Part shown: piece after piece, positions 9,195 to 18,436 of the stretch
Layout: every line of letters begins with the position of its first letter
Numbering within the stretch: the first letter of the stretch is position 1
Origin: Verrucomicrobiaceae bacterium
GTDB lineage: Bacteria > Verrucomicrobiota > Verrucomicrobiia > Verrucomicrobiales > Verrucomicrobiaceae
Reading direction: 5' to 3'
Assembly (NCBI GenBank): GCA_947466075.1
Contig: CANIBP010000001.1
Location: 62,001 to 126,000 of the forward strand
Length of the DNA: 64,000 bases
Made by a program: the position numbers and the translations under genes
The notes under the pieces: model-generated
What the model was told of the DNA's origin: nothing
Databases searched by the model: none
Seen by the model: only the letters and a program-made list of their open reading frames with translations

Positions 9195-9899
9195 ATGATC
9201 AACCACATCACTCTTTCCGCTTGTGCGGCATTGCTGGTGTCCGTAGCCAGCTTTGCTGCGGACAATAACGACGGCTGGATTTCCTTGTTCAACGGCAAGG
9301 ATCTCACCGGTTGGAAATCCAACGAGGAAGTTCCCGGCTGCTTTACCGTCGAAAACGGTGAACTCAAAGTTAGCGGCGGCCGCGCGCATCTGTTCTACGT
9401 TGGTCCGAATGGTGAAGCCAAGTTCCGCAGCTTCGAACTCAAGCTCAAGGTGAAGACCACCACCGGGTCGAACAGCGGCGTTTATATCCACACCGCTTAT
9501 CAGGACAAAGGCTGGCCCGATGCCGGTTACGAGTGCCAGGTCAACAGCACCCACACCGATCCCAAGAAGACCGGCAGCCTCTACGGCGTCATCAACATCC
9601 TTGCCCTACTCGAAGGCCAGAAGGAACCCGAAGGCGGCAAGCACATCAAAGTCCCGCTCGCGCCGAGCAAGGACGACGAATGGTTCGACTACAACATCAA
9701 GGTCGAAGGCAAGCACATCACCATCAAGGTCAACGGCGAGACCACCGTGGATTTCATCGAGCCTGAAGGCTGGGATCCTGCCAAAGAACTGAAAAACATG
9801 CCCGGCCGCAAGCTCAGCGAAGGCACAATCGCCATCCAAGGCCACGACCCGAAAAGCACGACCTACTACAAGGAAATCTTTCTCAAGCCGATGCCGTAA
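9195..9899 (+). CDS. Secreted DUF1080 (3-keto-disaccharide hydrolase-like) protein
   Basis: A signal peptide (residues 1-21, ending SFAAD) precedes a single DUF1080 domain with its typical opening GWISLFNGKDLTGWK, the central SNSGVYIHTAYQD and the late GTIAIQGHDP. The fold is a concanavalin-like beta-sandwich. Some members have been linked to 3-keto-glycoside hydrolysis; most are uncharacterised and heavily expanded in Planctomycetes and Verrucomicrobia. The protein should act in the periplasm or outside the cell. A strong intrinsic terminator follows the stop codon, so it probably ends its transcription unit. Confidence 0.9.
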   Translation: MINHITLSACAALLVSVASFAADNNDGWISLFNGKDLTGWKSNEEVPGCFTVENGELKVSGGRAHLFYVGPNGEAKFRSFELKLKVKTTTGSNSGVYIHTAYQDKGWPDAGYECQVNSTHTDPKKTGSLYGVINILALLEGQKEPEGGKHIKVPLAPSKDDEWFDYNIKVEGKHITIKVNGETTVDFIEPEGWDPAKELKNMPGRKLSEGTIAIQGHDPKSTTYYKEIFLKPMP

Positions 9900-9926
9900 A
9901 CGGCTGATTCATCCATTTGAATCGAA

Positions 9927-9956
9927 GCGGGCGTCTTATCGGACGCCCGCTTTTTT
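9927..9956 (+). terminator. Rho-independent terminator after the DUF1080 gene
   Basis: A perfect 9-bp stem (gcgggcgtc at 9927-9935 with gacgcccgc at 9942-9950), a 6-base loop and a run of six T (9951-9956) lie 28 bases after the stop codon. This is a textbook intrinsic terminator separating the DUF1080 gene from the EboE-like gene. Confidence 0.92.
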
Positions 9957-9973
9957 AATCACCCACTTTTCCC

Positions 9974-11152
9974 ATGCGCCTCAATCACGACATCCATCTC
10001 GGCTACTGCACGAACATCCATCGCGGCGAGACGTGGGAGGAAACATGGAGCGGACTCAAGAACTACACGCTTCGCGTCAAAGACCGTGTCAGCGGCGGCA
10101 GGCCTTATGGCATCGGACTGCGCCTCAGCGAGCAGGCCGCACGCGAGTTGAGCGCCCCTGGCAAGATCGCCGAGTTCAAAGCCTGGCTCGATGCGAACGG
10201 CTGCTACGTTTTTACCATCAACGGTTTCCCGTATGGCTCATTCCACGGCACACGAGTGAAGGAGCAAGTCTTCAAGCCGGACTGGAGCACGCAGGAGCGG
10301 CTCGTTTACACCAATCTTCTGTTCGACATCCTCGCGCAGCTTCTCCCGCCGGGAGTCAGCGGTAGCGTCAGCACACTGCCGGGTTCCCACAAGACCTTTG
10401 GCGTCGGCGCGGATGAACTGAGCGCGATCTTCACGAATCTGCGTCTATGCCGCGAACATATCGAGAAAGTCGCCACGCAGAGCGGGCATGACCTGCATCT
10501 CGGCATGGAACCCGAACCGCTGGGCCTGTTTGAGACGAGTGGCGAGACGCTCAAGTTTTTCGGCCTCTACCTCGACCGCAATCCGCGTGATCGCGACTTC
10601 TTCAAAATCATCGGCCTCAATTACGACACCTGCCATCTCGCTATTGAGTTTGAGGACGCCAAGAAGGCGCTCGACCGCATCACTGGCGCTGGGATCCGGC
10701 TCAGCAAGCTACACTTCAGTTCCGCACTCAAATTGAAACCGACCGCCGAGAACATCGCAAAGCTTCACGCCTTTGATGAGCCCGTCTATTTCCACCAAGT
10801 CATCGCCAGCTACGGCAAGAATGAGCCTGTGCGTCGTTTCAAAGACCTACCTGATGCGCTGCATTTCGCTCAGACGAATCCACAAAGCCTCGGTGAGGAA
10901 TGGCGTGTGCACTTCCATATCCCGATCCACGCCCAGCCCGGCGGCGGCTTTGACAGCACACGTGATCATTTGATCGGCACGATGGACTGGCTGGCCGCGA
11001 ACCCGACGAAATGTCAGCATGTCGAGATGGAAACTTACACCTGGGAAGTGCTGCCTCCCGAGATGCGCAGCGGCGATGTCGTGGATCAGCTCGTGAAGGA
11101 GTATGAGTGGACACTGGGCGAGATGCGCAGCCGTGAACTCAGCTCGGCTTGA
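9974..11152 (+). CDS. eboE: EboE-like metabolite-traffic protein (xylose-isomerase-type TIM barrel)
   Basis: A 392-residue cytoplasmic TIM-barrel protein. The opening LGYCTNIHRGETWEETW and the later GIGLRLSEQAARELS are the signature of EboE, a sugar-phosphate isomerase-like protein from the eboABCDEF cluster, linked to precursor traffic for compounds such as scytonemin. Central acidic and His residues (GMEPEPLG, NYDTCHLA) fit the metal-binding rim of this barrel. No other ebo genes are present. Instead it sits 64 bases before a class II aldolase/dehydrogenase fusion, suggesting a sugar-related substrate. Family is fairly sure; substrate is unknown. Confidence 0.82.
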   Translation: MRLNHDIHLGYCTNIHRGETWEETWSGLKNYTLRVKDRVSGGRPYGIGLRLSEQAARELSAPGKIAEFKAWLDANGCYVFTINGFPYGSFHGTRVKEQVFKPDWSTQERLVYTNLLFDILAQLLPPGVSGSVSTLPGSHKTFGVGADELSAIFTNLRLCREHIEKVATQSGHDLHLGMEPEPLGLFETSGETLKFFGLYLDRNPRDRDFFKIIGLNYDTCHLAIEFEDAKKALDRITGAGIRLSKLHFSSALKLKPTAENIAKLHAFDEPVYFHQVIASYGKNEPVRRFKDLPDALHFAQTNPQSLGEEWRVHFHIPIHAQPGGGFDSTRDHLIGTMDWLAANPTKCQHVEMETYTWEVLPPEMRSGDVVDQLVKEYEWTLGEMRSRELSSA

Positions 11153-11216
11153 GGGGGTAAAATCCTCTTGCGCGAGGGCGCATCCATCCGAAGTCTGGCG
11201 CTCCCATTTCCCCACC

Positions 11217-13184
11217 ATGCAATCCCTCTGGAACGACCAAGAAGCCGCCACTTTCGGCACCGATCTGCTCGGACAACGCGTTTACACTTCCCGTCTGCTC
11301 GGCCGGAATCCCGCCCTGGTCCTCCATGGCGGCGGCAACACCTCGGTGAAGGTCACGGAGCAGGATTTTTTCGGCGAACTGGTCGAGCTTTGCTACGTCA
11401 AGGGCAGCGGCTGGGACTTGGCGACGATTGAACGCGCCGGTTTCTCTCCTGTGCGCATGGCGGCGCTCATCAAGATGTCCCAACTCGCCACGATGAGTGA
11501 TGAGGACATGGTGCTGCAGCAACGTGCAGCCATGACAAACCCGAACGCGCCCGCCGCGAGCATCGAGGCGATCCTGCACGCCATCCTGCCCTTCAAATTC
11601 GTCGATCACAGCCACGCGAACGCCATATCCGCTCTCACCTGCGCCGCCGATGGCAAAGCACGCACCAAGGAGCTTTTCGGCAAGCGCGTGCTCGTCCTGC
11701 CTTATGTCATGCCCGGCTTCGTCCTCGCGAAACAAGTGCACGAAGTGCTGCAGAAGACCGATCTCCGCAAAGAAGGCATCGAAGGCATCGTGTTGCTGAA
11801 GCACGGACTCTTCACCTTCGCCGATGACGCGAAGGCGAGCTACGAGAAGCACATCGAACTCGTGACGATGGCCGAGGATTGCCTCGCCAAGAAAGGCGCC
11901 AAGCCCGCCAGCGCTGAAGCCAGCGAAGACCTCATGGCCTTGGCAAAGCTGCGTCAGGCCGTTTCCAAAGTGAGTGGCGTCCCACAGATCGCCCGTCTCA
12001 ACGCTTCATCCGAAGCCGTCGGCTATGCGAGCATTCCAAACGTCGCCACATTCGGCACACGCGGCCCGTTGACTCCGGATCACAGCATTCGCACGAAGCG
12101 TGCGCCCGCCTTCATCGGTGAGGACATCGACGCCAGCGTGCAAAAGTTCGCCGATGACTACGCGGCTTACTTCCATCGTCATGCCAACGGCCAGACCATG
12201 CTTGATGCTGCCCCGCGTTTCGCGATCTGGCCCGGCAAAGGTGTTGTGAGCTTCGGCGACACGTTGAAGGACGCCAAGATCGTCTTCGACATCGCCGAAA
12301 GCACCGCTGCAACGGTTCAGCTCGGTGAAGCGGTCGGCGGTTGGGAGCCGCTGCCGGAGAAGGACATCTTTGAAATCGAGTATTGGGATCTCGAGCAGGC
12401 CAAGTTGCGCAAGGGCCCGGCCCGCAAGGTGCATCAGGGCAAGGTGGCGCTCGTCACCGGTTGCGCTGCGGGCATCGGCTTCGCCATCGCGGAGAGTCTT
12501 GCGGAGCAAGGCGCGCAGGTCGTCGGCCTCGACATCGACAAGGACATCCCTACCATCATGGCGAAGATCGGCGGCATCGGCATCGTCGTGAACCTCACCG
12601 AGGACCAGCCCGTCCAGGACGCCATTGATTTCACCGTGCGTGAGTTCGGCGGCATCGACATCGTCGTCAGCAACGCCGGCATCTTCCCCAAGAACGATCA
12701 TCTCGACATGATGGCCCAGTCCGATTGGGACCGCACCCTCATGATCAACCTCACGAGCCATCAGAAGCTCATGAACAAGGTCATCCCGTTCGTGAAGCAA
12801 GGCCTCGACGCCAGCATCATCTTCGTCGGCAGCCGCAACTTCAAAGCCCCCGGCCCCGGAGCCAGCGCCTACTCATGCAGCAAGGCCGCGCTCACCCAGC
12901 TCTGCCGCGTCGCCGCGCTCGAACTCGCCCCGCACAAGATCCGCGTCAACATCGTGCATCCCGACGCCGTCTTCGACACCAAGCTCTGGACCCCTGAGGC
13001 CCTGCTCAAGAGCGCCACGCGCTACAACATGACCGTCGAGGAGTACAAGACCAAGAACCTCATGAAGGTCGAGATCAAGAGCAAGGACATCGGCAACATG
13101 GTCGCCGCCATGGCCTCCCCGTTGTTCTCGAAGGTCACCGGCGCGCAGATTCCCGTCGATGGCGGGAATGATCGGGTGATTTGA
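11217..13184 (+). CDS. Bifunctional class II aldolase / short-chain dehydrogenase
   Basis: A 655-residue fusion. The N-terminal ~400 residues are a class II aldolase/adducin domain with GGGNTSVK and zinc-ligand candidates in VDHSHANAIS. The C-terminal ~250 residues are a short-chain dehydrogenase with the NAD-binding glycines VTGCAAGIGFA, the NAG motif (VSNAGIF) and the catalytic YSCSK. The family includes rhamnulose-1-phosphate aldolase/lactaldehyde dehydrogenase enzymes, which split a deoxy-sugar phosphate and process the aldehyde; the actual sugar is not determined here. ATG 11217 is chosen over upstream in-frame starts because the aldolase domain begins directly after it. It probably forms an operon with the EboE-like gene. 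Confidence 0.9.
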   Translation: MQSLWNDQEAATFGTDLLGQRVYTSRLLGRNPALVLHGGGNTSVKVTEQDFFGELVELCYVKGSGWDLATIERAGFSPVRMAALIKMSQLATMSDEDMVLQQRAAMTNPNAPAASIEAILHAILPFKFVDHSHANAISALTCAADGKARTKELFGKRVLVLPYVMPGFVLAKQVHEVLQKTDLRKEGIEGIVLLKHGLFTFADDAKASYEKHIELVTMAEDCLAKKGAKPASAEASEDLMALAKLRQAVSKVSGVPQIARLNASSEAVGYASIPNVATFGTRGPLTPDHSIRTKRAPAFIGEDIDASVQKFADDYAAYFHRHANGQTMLDAAPRFAIWPGKGVVSFGDTLKDAKIVFDIAESTAATVQLGEAVGGWEPLPEKDIFEIEYWDLEQAKLRKGPARKVHQGKVALVTGCAAGIGFAIAESLAEQGAQVVGLDIDKDIPTIMAKIGGIGIVVNLTEDQPVQDAIDFTVREFGGIDIVVSNAGIFPKNDHLDMMAQSDWDRTLMINLTSHQKLMNKVIPFVKQGLDASIIFVGSRNFKAPGPGASAYSCSKAALTQLCRVAALELAPHKIRVNIVHPDAVFDTKLWTPEALLKSATRYNMTVEEYKTKNLMKVEIKSKDIGNMVAAMASPLFSKVTGAQIPVDGGNDRVI

Positions 13185-13796
13185 TCACAAGGTCAGCTCG
13201 CCGATGCGGCGCATGACTTCGTCAGCAAGAACCTGATAGAGGTCTTTGCCGGTCTGTGAATAGCTTTTGAGGTCGGGCTGCCAGAGGTCGCCGATGACGA
13301 GGGTGATCTGGCTGGGGCGGAGGGTTTTGGCATTGCGAGGAAAGGCTTCGTAAGCGCCGAAGAGTCGAACGGGGAGAACGGGGGCTTGTGTTTTAGCGAT
13401 GAAGAGACCGACGCCGGCTGCGCCGGGCTGAAGGCTGCCATCGTGACTGCGAGTGCCTTCGGGGAAGATGAGAACTTTTTCACCGGCACGCAGGAGTCGA
13501 ATGGTGGTCTTGAGGGCGGTGGTGTCTGGCTTGTCGAGATCGACGCCAAGCACCTGCCAACTGCGCAGAATCGCCCCCATGAGTGGTTTATTGAAGAGGC
13601 TTTTGCGGGCGAAGGAATGGACAACTTCATCAAAGGCAGTACCGACGAGGGGAGGATCGAGGAAACTGACATGGTTGCTGGCGATGAGGGCGGGGCCAGT
13701 GATGAGCAGTTTTTCAGCGCCGATGACACGAAAGTCGAACAGCCCACGGGCGAGTTCGCGGAAGAAGCGATGGCCGAGCCAGTAGCTGAAGTTCAT
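13185..13796 (-). CDS. plsC: 1-acyl-sn-glycerol-3-phosphate acyltransferase
   Basis: PlsC transfers an acyl chain to lysophosphatidic acid to give phosphatidic acid at the inner membrane. The catalytic HX4D box is seen in ASNHVSFLDPP and the phosphate-binding motif in IFPEGTRSHDG. The length of 203 residues is on the short side but contains all core motifs. It is last in the tyrA-aroA-cmk-plsC run, 34 bases after cmk. This order is seen in other bacteria and couples envelope lipid synthesis with housekeeping genes. It ends directly against the convergent aldolase fusion. Confidence 0.93.
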   Translation of the reverse strand: MNFSYWLGHRFFRELARGLFDFRVIGAEKLLITGPALIASNHVSFLDPPLVGTAFDEVVHSFARKSLFNKPLMGAILRSWQVLGVDLDKPDTTALKTTIRLLRAGEKVLIFPEGTRSHDGSLQPGAAGVGLFIAKTQAPVLPVRLFGAYEAFPRNAKTLRPSQITLVIGDLWQPDLKSYSQTGKDLYQVLADEVMRRIGELTL

Positions 13797-13830
13797 CGTG
13801 GGTTCGCGGTGCGGACGTGCGCCGATTGAA

Positions 13831-14469
13831 TCAAAGTTTGAGCGCTGCGATCACCTGCTCGACGGCCTGGTCGAGGGTGATGTGGGAGTTGTCGATGACA
13901 GTGGCTCCATCGGGGATGATGAGAGGGCTGTTTTTGCGCTGCTTGTCGAGGCGGTCGCGCTCGGCGATTTGATCCGCATGGCCCTGGGCTCCGCGACGGC
14001 TGGCGCGGACTTCCTCGCTGGCATCGATGTAGATTTTGTGGGGGCTGTCGGGAAAAACGACGGAACCGATGTCGCGGCCTTCCATGATGAGGGGGCCGAG
14101 GGCAACCAGGGCACGCTGGTCGGCAACAAGGCGTTCGCGGACTTCGTTGACGCGCGCGATGAGGGAAACGGCGCGATTAACAGGGTCGCTGTTGAGTTCG
14201 GTGTCGGTGAGGGAGCGACCGGCGATGCTGACCTGGGTTTTGCCTTCGACGACGGGAGAGTCGATGACGATGCTAGCAGCAGCGGTGCGGACGGCCGCGG
14301 CGTCCTGCGGGTCGATGCCGGTTTGCAGCACGGCCCAAGTCATGGCGCGGTACATGTTGCCGGTGTTCACGTAAGTGCGACCAAGGCGCTGGGCGACGAG
14401 GCGAGCGATGCTGCTTTTGCCGGAGGCGGCGGGACCGTCAATGGTGATGACAGAAGGCTGCGCACTCAT
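13831..14469 (-). CDS. cmk: Cytidylate kinase
   Basis: Cmk phosphorylates CMP and dCMP to the diphosphates in the cytoplasm. The P-loop IDGPAASGKSS lies at residues 9-19, followed by the typical NTGNMYRAMTW substrate-binding segment and MEGRDIGSVVFP. The length of 212 residues is normal. The start overlaps the aroA stop by 4 bases (14466-14469), showing translational coupling. Confidence 0.96.
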   Translation of the reverse strand: MSAQPSVITIDGPAASGKSSIARLVAQRLGRTYVNTGNMYRAMTWAVLQTGIDPQDAAAVRTAAASIVIDSPVVEGKTQVSIAGRSLTDTELNSDPVNRAVSLIARVNEVRERLVADQRALVALGPLIMEGRDIGSVVFPDSPHKIYIDASEEVRASRRGAQGHADQIAERDRLDKQRKNSPLIIPDGATVIDNSHITLDQAVEQVIAALKL

Positions 14470-15848
14470 GATTTGGCGCGATTCATCTTATCCACAAGCG
14501 GCTGCGGAACGGTGGACATAACGGGGATCGGGCGTGCGCCGGTGTCGCCGAGCAGGAAGAGGTCGAGGTGACGCTCGAAGCCGGGATAGGAGGTGGAGAT
14601 GCACTCGCTGCCTTCAATCGTGGTGGTACCTTCAGCGAACAGGCCGGCGATCAGGAAGGCCATGGCGATGCGGTGGTCGCCCCAGCATGGCAGCGTGGCC
14701 CCCTGCAACTTGGCGCCGCCTTCGATTTCCATGCCGTCGGGATGCTCGGTGACGGTGACGCCCATGGCGCGGAGGTTCTGCGCGACAGCGGCGATACGGT
14801 CGGTTTCCTTGACGCGGAGTTCGGAGGCGTCACGGATGAGCGTTTTGCCACGAGCGAGAGCACCGGCGACGGCCAGAATGGGCAGTTCGTCGATGACGTT
14901 GGGGATTTCGCTGCCGCCGATGACGGTGGCGTTCAAATCGCCGCCGCGAATGGTGATGTTACCGCGCGGCTCGCCTTCAGCGTGGGTTTCGGAATTGGTG
15001 ACGAGGGCCCCCATGCGCAGGAGGACGTTGATGACGCCGGTGCGGGTGGGATTGAGACCGACATTGTTGAGGGTGATCTGCGCGCCGGGCGTGGCGGCGG
15101 CGGCGACCATCCAGAAAGCGGCGCTGGAGATGTCGCCGGGCACGACGATGTCGGTGGCACGGGGCTCCTGGCCGCCATAGACGCTGACGCAGTCTTCCTC
15201 GCGCAGCCATTTGATGCCGAAGTGCGTGAAGAGACGCTCGGTGTGGTTGCGGGTGGGAACAGGCTCCACCACGGTCGTTTTTCCCGGAGCAAAGAGTCCT
15301 GCAAGCAGAATGGCGCTCTTCACCTGGGCGCTGGCGACGGGTAGCTTATAGTAGATGGATTTCAACGGAGCACCACGGATGGTCAACGGAGCGCAGATTT
15401 TCTCGCCCTGACCGGTGATCATGGCCCCCATCTGGCCGAGGGGATCAGCGACGCGCTTCATAGGGCGCTTCGAGAGCGAGGCGTCACCGAAGAGTTCGGT
15501 TTTGAAGTCCTGCCCAGCGAGAATGCCCGAAAGCAGACGGATAGTGGTGCCAGAGTTGCCGCAGTCGATGGGCTTCTCCGGGGATTTGAGCTTCAGGCCA
15601 TTACCGGTGATGGCGAGTTTGACGAGACCGATGCCTTCGACTTCCTCTAGGCGCTCGACGGTGGCACCGAGAGCCTCCATGGCATGCACGGTGCAGAGAC
15701 AGTCCTCGCTGGGCAGGAAGCCGTCGATGATGGTGGTCCCTTTTGCGAGTCCGGCGAACATCGCGGAGCGGTGAGAGATGCTTTTGTCACCAGGAACGGT
15801 GATTTCGGCGGGGATGCTTTTGAGTTTCTTCGACTTGAGGCTGGCCAT
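14466..15848 (-). CDS. aroA: 3-phosphoshikimate 1-carboxyvinyltransferase (EPSP synthase)
   Basis: AroA joins shikimate-3-phosphate and phosphoenolpyruvate in aromatic amino acid synthesis. The PEP-binding signature appears as GDKSISHRSAMFAGLAKG and DCGNSGTTIRLLSGILAGQ; the late KETDRIAAVAQNLRAMG and CWGDHRIAMAF blocks are also intact. The length is 460 residues, slightly long because of N- and C-terminal extensions. It lies 6 bases after tyrA and overlaps cmk by 4 bases. Both aro and tyr functions in one operon make a coherent aromatic-pathway unit. Confidence 0.96.
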   Translation of the reverse strand: MASLKSKKLKSIPAEITVPGDKSISHRSAMFAGLAKGTTIIDGFLPSEDCLCTVHAMEALGATVERLEEVEGIGLVKLAITGNGLKLKSPEKPIDCGNSGTTIRLLSGILAGQDFKTELFGDASLSKRPMKRVADPLGQMGAMITGQGEKICAPLTIRGAPLKSIYYKLPVASAQVKSAILLAGLFAPGKTTVVEPVPTRNHTERLFTHFGIKWLREEDCVSVYGGQEPRATDIVVPGDISSAAFWMVAAAATPGAQITLNNVGLNPTRTGVINVLLRMGALVTNSETHAEGEPRGNITIRGGDLNATVIGGSEIPNVIDELPILAVAGALARGKTLIRDASELRVKETDRIAAVAQNLRAMGVTVTEHPDGMEIEGGAKLQGATLPCWGDHRIAMAFLIAGLFAEGTTTIEGSECISTSYPGFERHLDLFLLGDTGARPIPVMSTVPQPLVDKMNRAKS

Positions 15849-15854
15849 GATGCT

Positions 15855-16718
15855 TCAGACCGCCGGAAGGAGATCGCGCAGGGCTTTGGCCTGCGTGAGG
15901 AAACGGCGGAGAGCTTCTTCGTCCATGGTCTGGAGCATTTCAAGAAGCTCTCGCATCGCGCCGGAGGCATCCTGGAGCGCGGCGATGACCTCGGTGCGAT
16001 TTTGCAGGAGGATGCCGGCCCACATTTCGGGATCACCGCCAGCGACGCGGGTGGTGTCGCGGAAGCCGCCGGCGGAACTATCGAGCACGCTGGCGTCCTT
16101 ACCAAGGGCGGCGAGAGTGGTGAGCACCGCCATGGTGTGCGGCAGGTGGGAGATGCGTGCGACGGTGCGATCATGCTCCTGTGGCGTCATCTCGCGCAGG
16201 CGGCAGCCGAGTTTGATCCAAAATGCCCGCAGGCGGTCGAGATGTGCACGCTGCGTGGTGGCGGTCGGTGTCAGCAGGCAGGCAGCGCGGTGAAAGAGAT
16301 CGCCGCTGGCATGCGCCAATCCGGTGCGCTGGGAACCGGCCATGGGATGACTGCCAATAAAGGTGGCCTTGGTTCCCGCAAAGATCGGCTCCAAGGCAGC
16401 GACGACGCTGCCTTTTACACTGCCCACATCGGTCACGATCAAATCATCCGCGAGTTCACAGGCCGCAATCTGCTGCGCGATGCCCGGCATGTGCTGGATG
16501 GGCATGCACAAAACGGCGAGCGAAGCCCCACGAATCGTTTCAGCAATGCTGGTACTGGCAATGGCCGCAGGCAAGTCGCGCTTTACCTCCTTCACCGCTT
16601 CTTCACGCCGCGCCCAGATCCGAAGTTCCATGCCTGGCATGCGCTGCTGGATGGTTTTGGCAAGTGACCCACCCAACAGTCCGGGGCTGAGGATGGCGAT
16701 GGATCGTTCGAGGGACAC
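15855..16718 (-). CDS. tyrA: Prephenate dehydrogenase
   Basis: TyrA oxidises and decarboxylates prephenate (or arogenate) on the way to tyrosine. The N-terminal Rossmann motif reads AILSPGLLGGSLA, where the first glycine of the usual GxGxxG is Ser. TDVGSVKG and GSHPMAGSQRTG form the conserved active-site region, with the catalytic His in SHPM. The length is 287 residues with no ACT regulatory domain, so no feedback site is evident. It is the first gene of the tyrA-aroA-cmk-plsC unit. Confidence 0.93.
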   Translation of the reverse strand: MSLERSIAILSPGLLGGSLAKTIQQRMPGMELRIWARREEAVKEVKRDLPAAIASTSIAETIRGASLAVLCMPIQHMPGIAQQIAACELADDLIVTDVGSVKGSVVAALEPIFAGTKATFIGSHPMAGSQRTGLAHASGDLFHRAACLLTPTATTQRAHLDRLRAFWIKLGCRLREMTPQEHDRTVARISHLPHTMAVLTTLAALGKDASVLDSSAGGFRDTTRVAGGDPEMWAGILLQNRTEVIAALQDASGAMRELLEMLQTMDEEALRRFLTQAKALRDLLPAV

Positions 16719-16795
16719 AAGACAGAGGGAATTGGTACAGGAATCAAATTAGATAAAACCCTTTGCTGCATCCAACTGCACCTGAGGCACAGGCC

Positions 16796-17293
16796 TCAGG
16801 GCACACGAAAGACTTTGCCGGTGTAAGGGCATTTAGCCTTCTGGCCGGACTGGAAATCACGCACGTCAATGGCTTGACCATTCGGATCGAACGGGCTTTT
16901 CACAAAGCCCGGCTTGCCCGTAATGCGCTGTGCAAAAGGAATCTCGGCAGGAGCAGGCGGAGGTGTGGGCGGATTAACCGGCGGCGGCGTGCTACCGGGA
17001 GGTGTAACAGTCACAGGCGGAGGCGCAGTGGTGGTGCCATTGACCGGTGGGGGCGTGACGTTGTCACCGGTCACGGGCGCATTGGGGTCTGGTGGTTGAA
17101 CTACGGCAGCATTCGGGTCTGCCATGTTTACTCCATCAAAATACTGGGTCTGCTCTGGCGAAACGCCATAACGCGGCGGAATATCGAGCGAGCGGCCACG
17201 ACCACCTCCGGGTTGAGGAGGTGTCGGGCCAAGGCATGCGGTCATGCTGACGGCGATCACGCTAAGCAAGGTGGCTTGCAGGTATATTTTCAT
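16796..17293 (-). CDS. Pro/Thr-rich lipoprotein, function unknown
   Basis: A 165-residue protein with a signal segment ending in a lipobox-like VSMTAC, so Cys20 is probably lipidated. A long Pro/Thr/Val-rich low-complexity stretch (about 80-130) leads to a short conserved-looking C-terminal module that ends DPYT-like (KCPYTGKVFRVP). Similar C-terminal ends occur on other verrucomicrobial lipoproteins, in my recollection. It lies between dnaN and tyrA on the same strand. Its stop codon sits inside an 8-bp-stem hairpin (16781-16800). Confidence 0.7.
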   Translation of the reverse strand: MKIYLQATLLSVIAVSMTACLGPTPPQPGGGRGRSLDIPPRYGVSPEQTQYFDGVNMADPNAAVVQPPDPNAPVTGDNVTPPPVNGTTTAPPPVTVTPPGSTPPPVNPPTPPPAPAEIPFAQRITGKPGFVKSPFDPNGQAIDVRDFQSGQKAKCPYTGKVFRVP

Positions 17294-17317
17294 GGAGTGA
17301 TCAGGTTATGGAAGGAA

Positions 17318-18415
17318 TCAGGCGTTCACGCGCATGGGCATGAGCACATAAAGGAAATTGGTGCCGCTGCGCAGCACGCCGGGGCTGATTTCATCAATGA
17401 GGTGCAGGTGAACCTCGTCGGCGCTGAGATTGCGCAACGGAGCCATCGAGAATTCAGGATTGAAGGCGATAGTGATCGAAGCGCCCTTGTAGTTGATGGC
17501 AAGGGATTCACGCGCCTCGCCAATGTCAGGCGAAGTGGCGACAATTTCGACGTTGCCAGGCGTGAAGATGAATTTGATCGAGTTTGATTTCTCAGTGACA
17601 AGCAGAGACACACGTGAGATCGCACGAAGGAAAGCCTCGCGATCAAGCGGGATACGCTCTTTGGATTCACCGGGAATGACTTGGCGGTAGTTCGGGTAGT
17701 TGCCGTCGATGAGCTTGCTAACGAGCAGGCTGTCGCCGAGATCGAACCCGACCTGAGAGCCGGTGACGCGAATGGCAACTTCTCCGGAATCGCCGAGCAG
17801 ACGGGATAATTCGTTCACAGCCTTGGTGGGCACAATGATGTCGATTTCCTGGCTCTGCGGGAACTCCAACTCCTGCTCAACCATCGCAAGACGGCGGCCG
17901 TCGGTGGCGACCATCGTCAGGGCATTGTCTTTGAAGGAGAAGAGAATGCCATTGAGCACGTAACGAGTTTCATCGGTGGAAATGGCGTAGCTGGTCTTGC
18001 GCAGGCAATCCCGCAGCACGGATTGCTCAATGCGAAACTCGCGCGCATCATCGAACCGGGGTAGCGCGGGGAATTCCTCACTCGTGAGGCCAAGCACCTT
18101 GAAGAAACTGGGGCCACTGCGAATAGCAGCGACGTTTTTTTCATCGACCTTCACCTCAATCTCCTCCGCTGGCAGTTCGCGAACGATGGTGGCTAGACGG
18201 CGAGCCGGGAGGGTAGTGGCACCGGGCTCATCGACCTCGGCAGGCACGGAGCAGGTCACTCCAACATCGAGATCGGTGGTGGTGAGTTCCAGCCTGCCAT
18301 CCTTCGCCCTGAGGAGGACATTGGATAGAATGGCGAGTGTGGTACGCGAACTGACCACATGTTGAACCTGGTTGATGGCGTCCAGGAAGGATTCCTTGCT
18401 GATGGTGAACTTCAT
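17318..18415 (-). CDS. dnaN: DNA polymerase III beta subunit (sliding clamp)
   Basis: DnaN forms the ring that tethers DNA polymerase III to DNA. The protein opens with MKFTISKESFLDAINQVQHV and TTLAILSNVLL, the usual start of domain 1, and ends with FLYVLMPMRVNA, matching the conserved clamp C-terminus. With ATG 18415 the length is 365 residues, as expected; the frame is open further upstream but that extension is not clamp-like. No dnaA, recF or gyrB is adjacent, so this is not the classic origin cluster. Confidence 0.96.
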   Translation of the reverse strand: MKFTISKESFLDAINQVQHVVSSRTTLAILSNVLLRAKDGRLELTTTDLDVGVTCSVPAEVDEPGATTLPARRLATIVRELPAEEIEVKVDEKNVAAIRSGPSFFKVLGLTSEEFPALPRFDDAREFRIEQSVLRDCLRKTSYAISTDETRYVLNGILFSFKDNALTMVATDGRRLAMVEQELEFPQSQEIDIIVPTKAVNELSRLLGDSGEVAIRVTGSQVGFDLGDSLLVSKLIDGNYPNYRQVIPGESKERIPLDREAFLRAISRVSLLVTEKSNSIKFIFTPGNVEIVATSPDIGEARESLAINYKGASITIAFNPEFSMAPLRNLSADEVHLHLIDEISPGVLRSGTNFLYVLMPMRVNA

Positions 18416-18436
18416 AAAATTGCCTGCTTGGGGCGA

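Noticed and set aside
12006..12800. 264-aa minus-strand frame opposite the aldolase fusion
   Set aside because: Shadow of a gene with intact aldolase and dehydrogenase motifs.
16781..16800. 8-bp-stem hairpin at the end of the Pro-rich lipoprotein gene as an intrinsic terminator
   Set aside because: No T-run follows on the minus strand and it overlaps the stop codon.
17318..18415. Replication origin near dnaN
   Set aside because: No dnaA, DnaA boxes, recF or gyrB around it.
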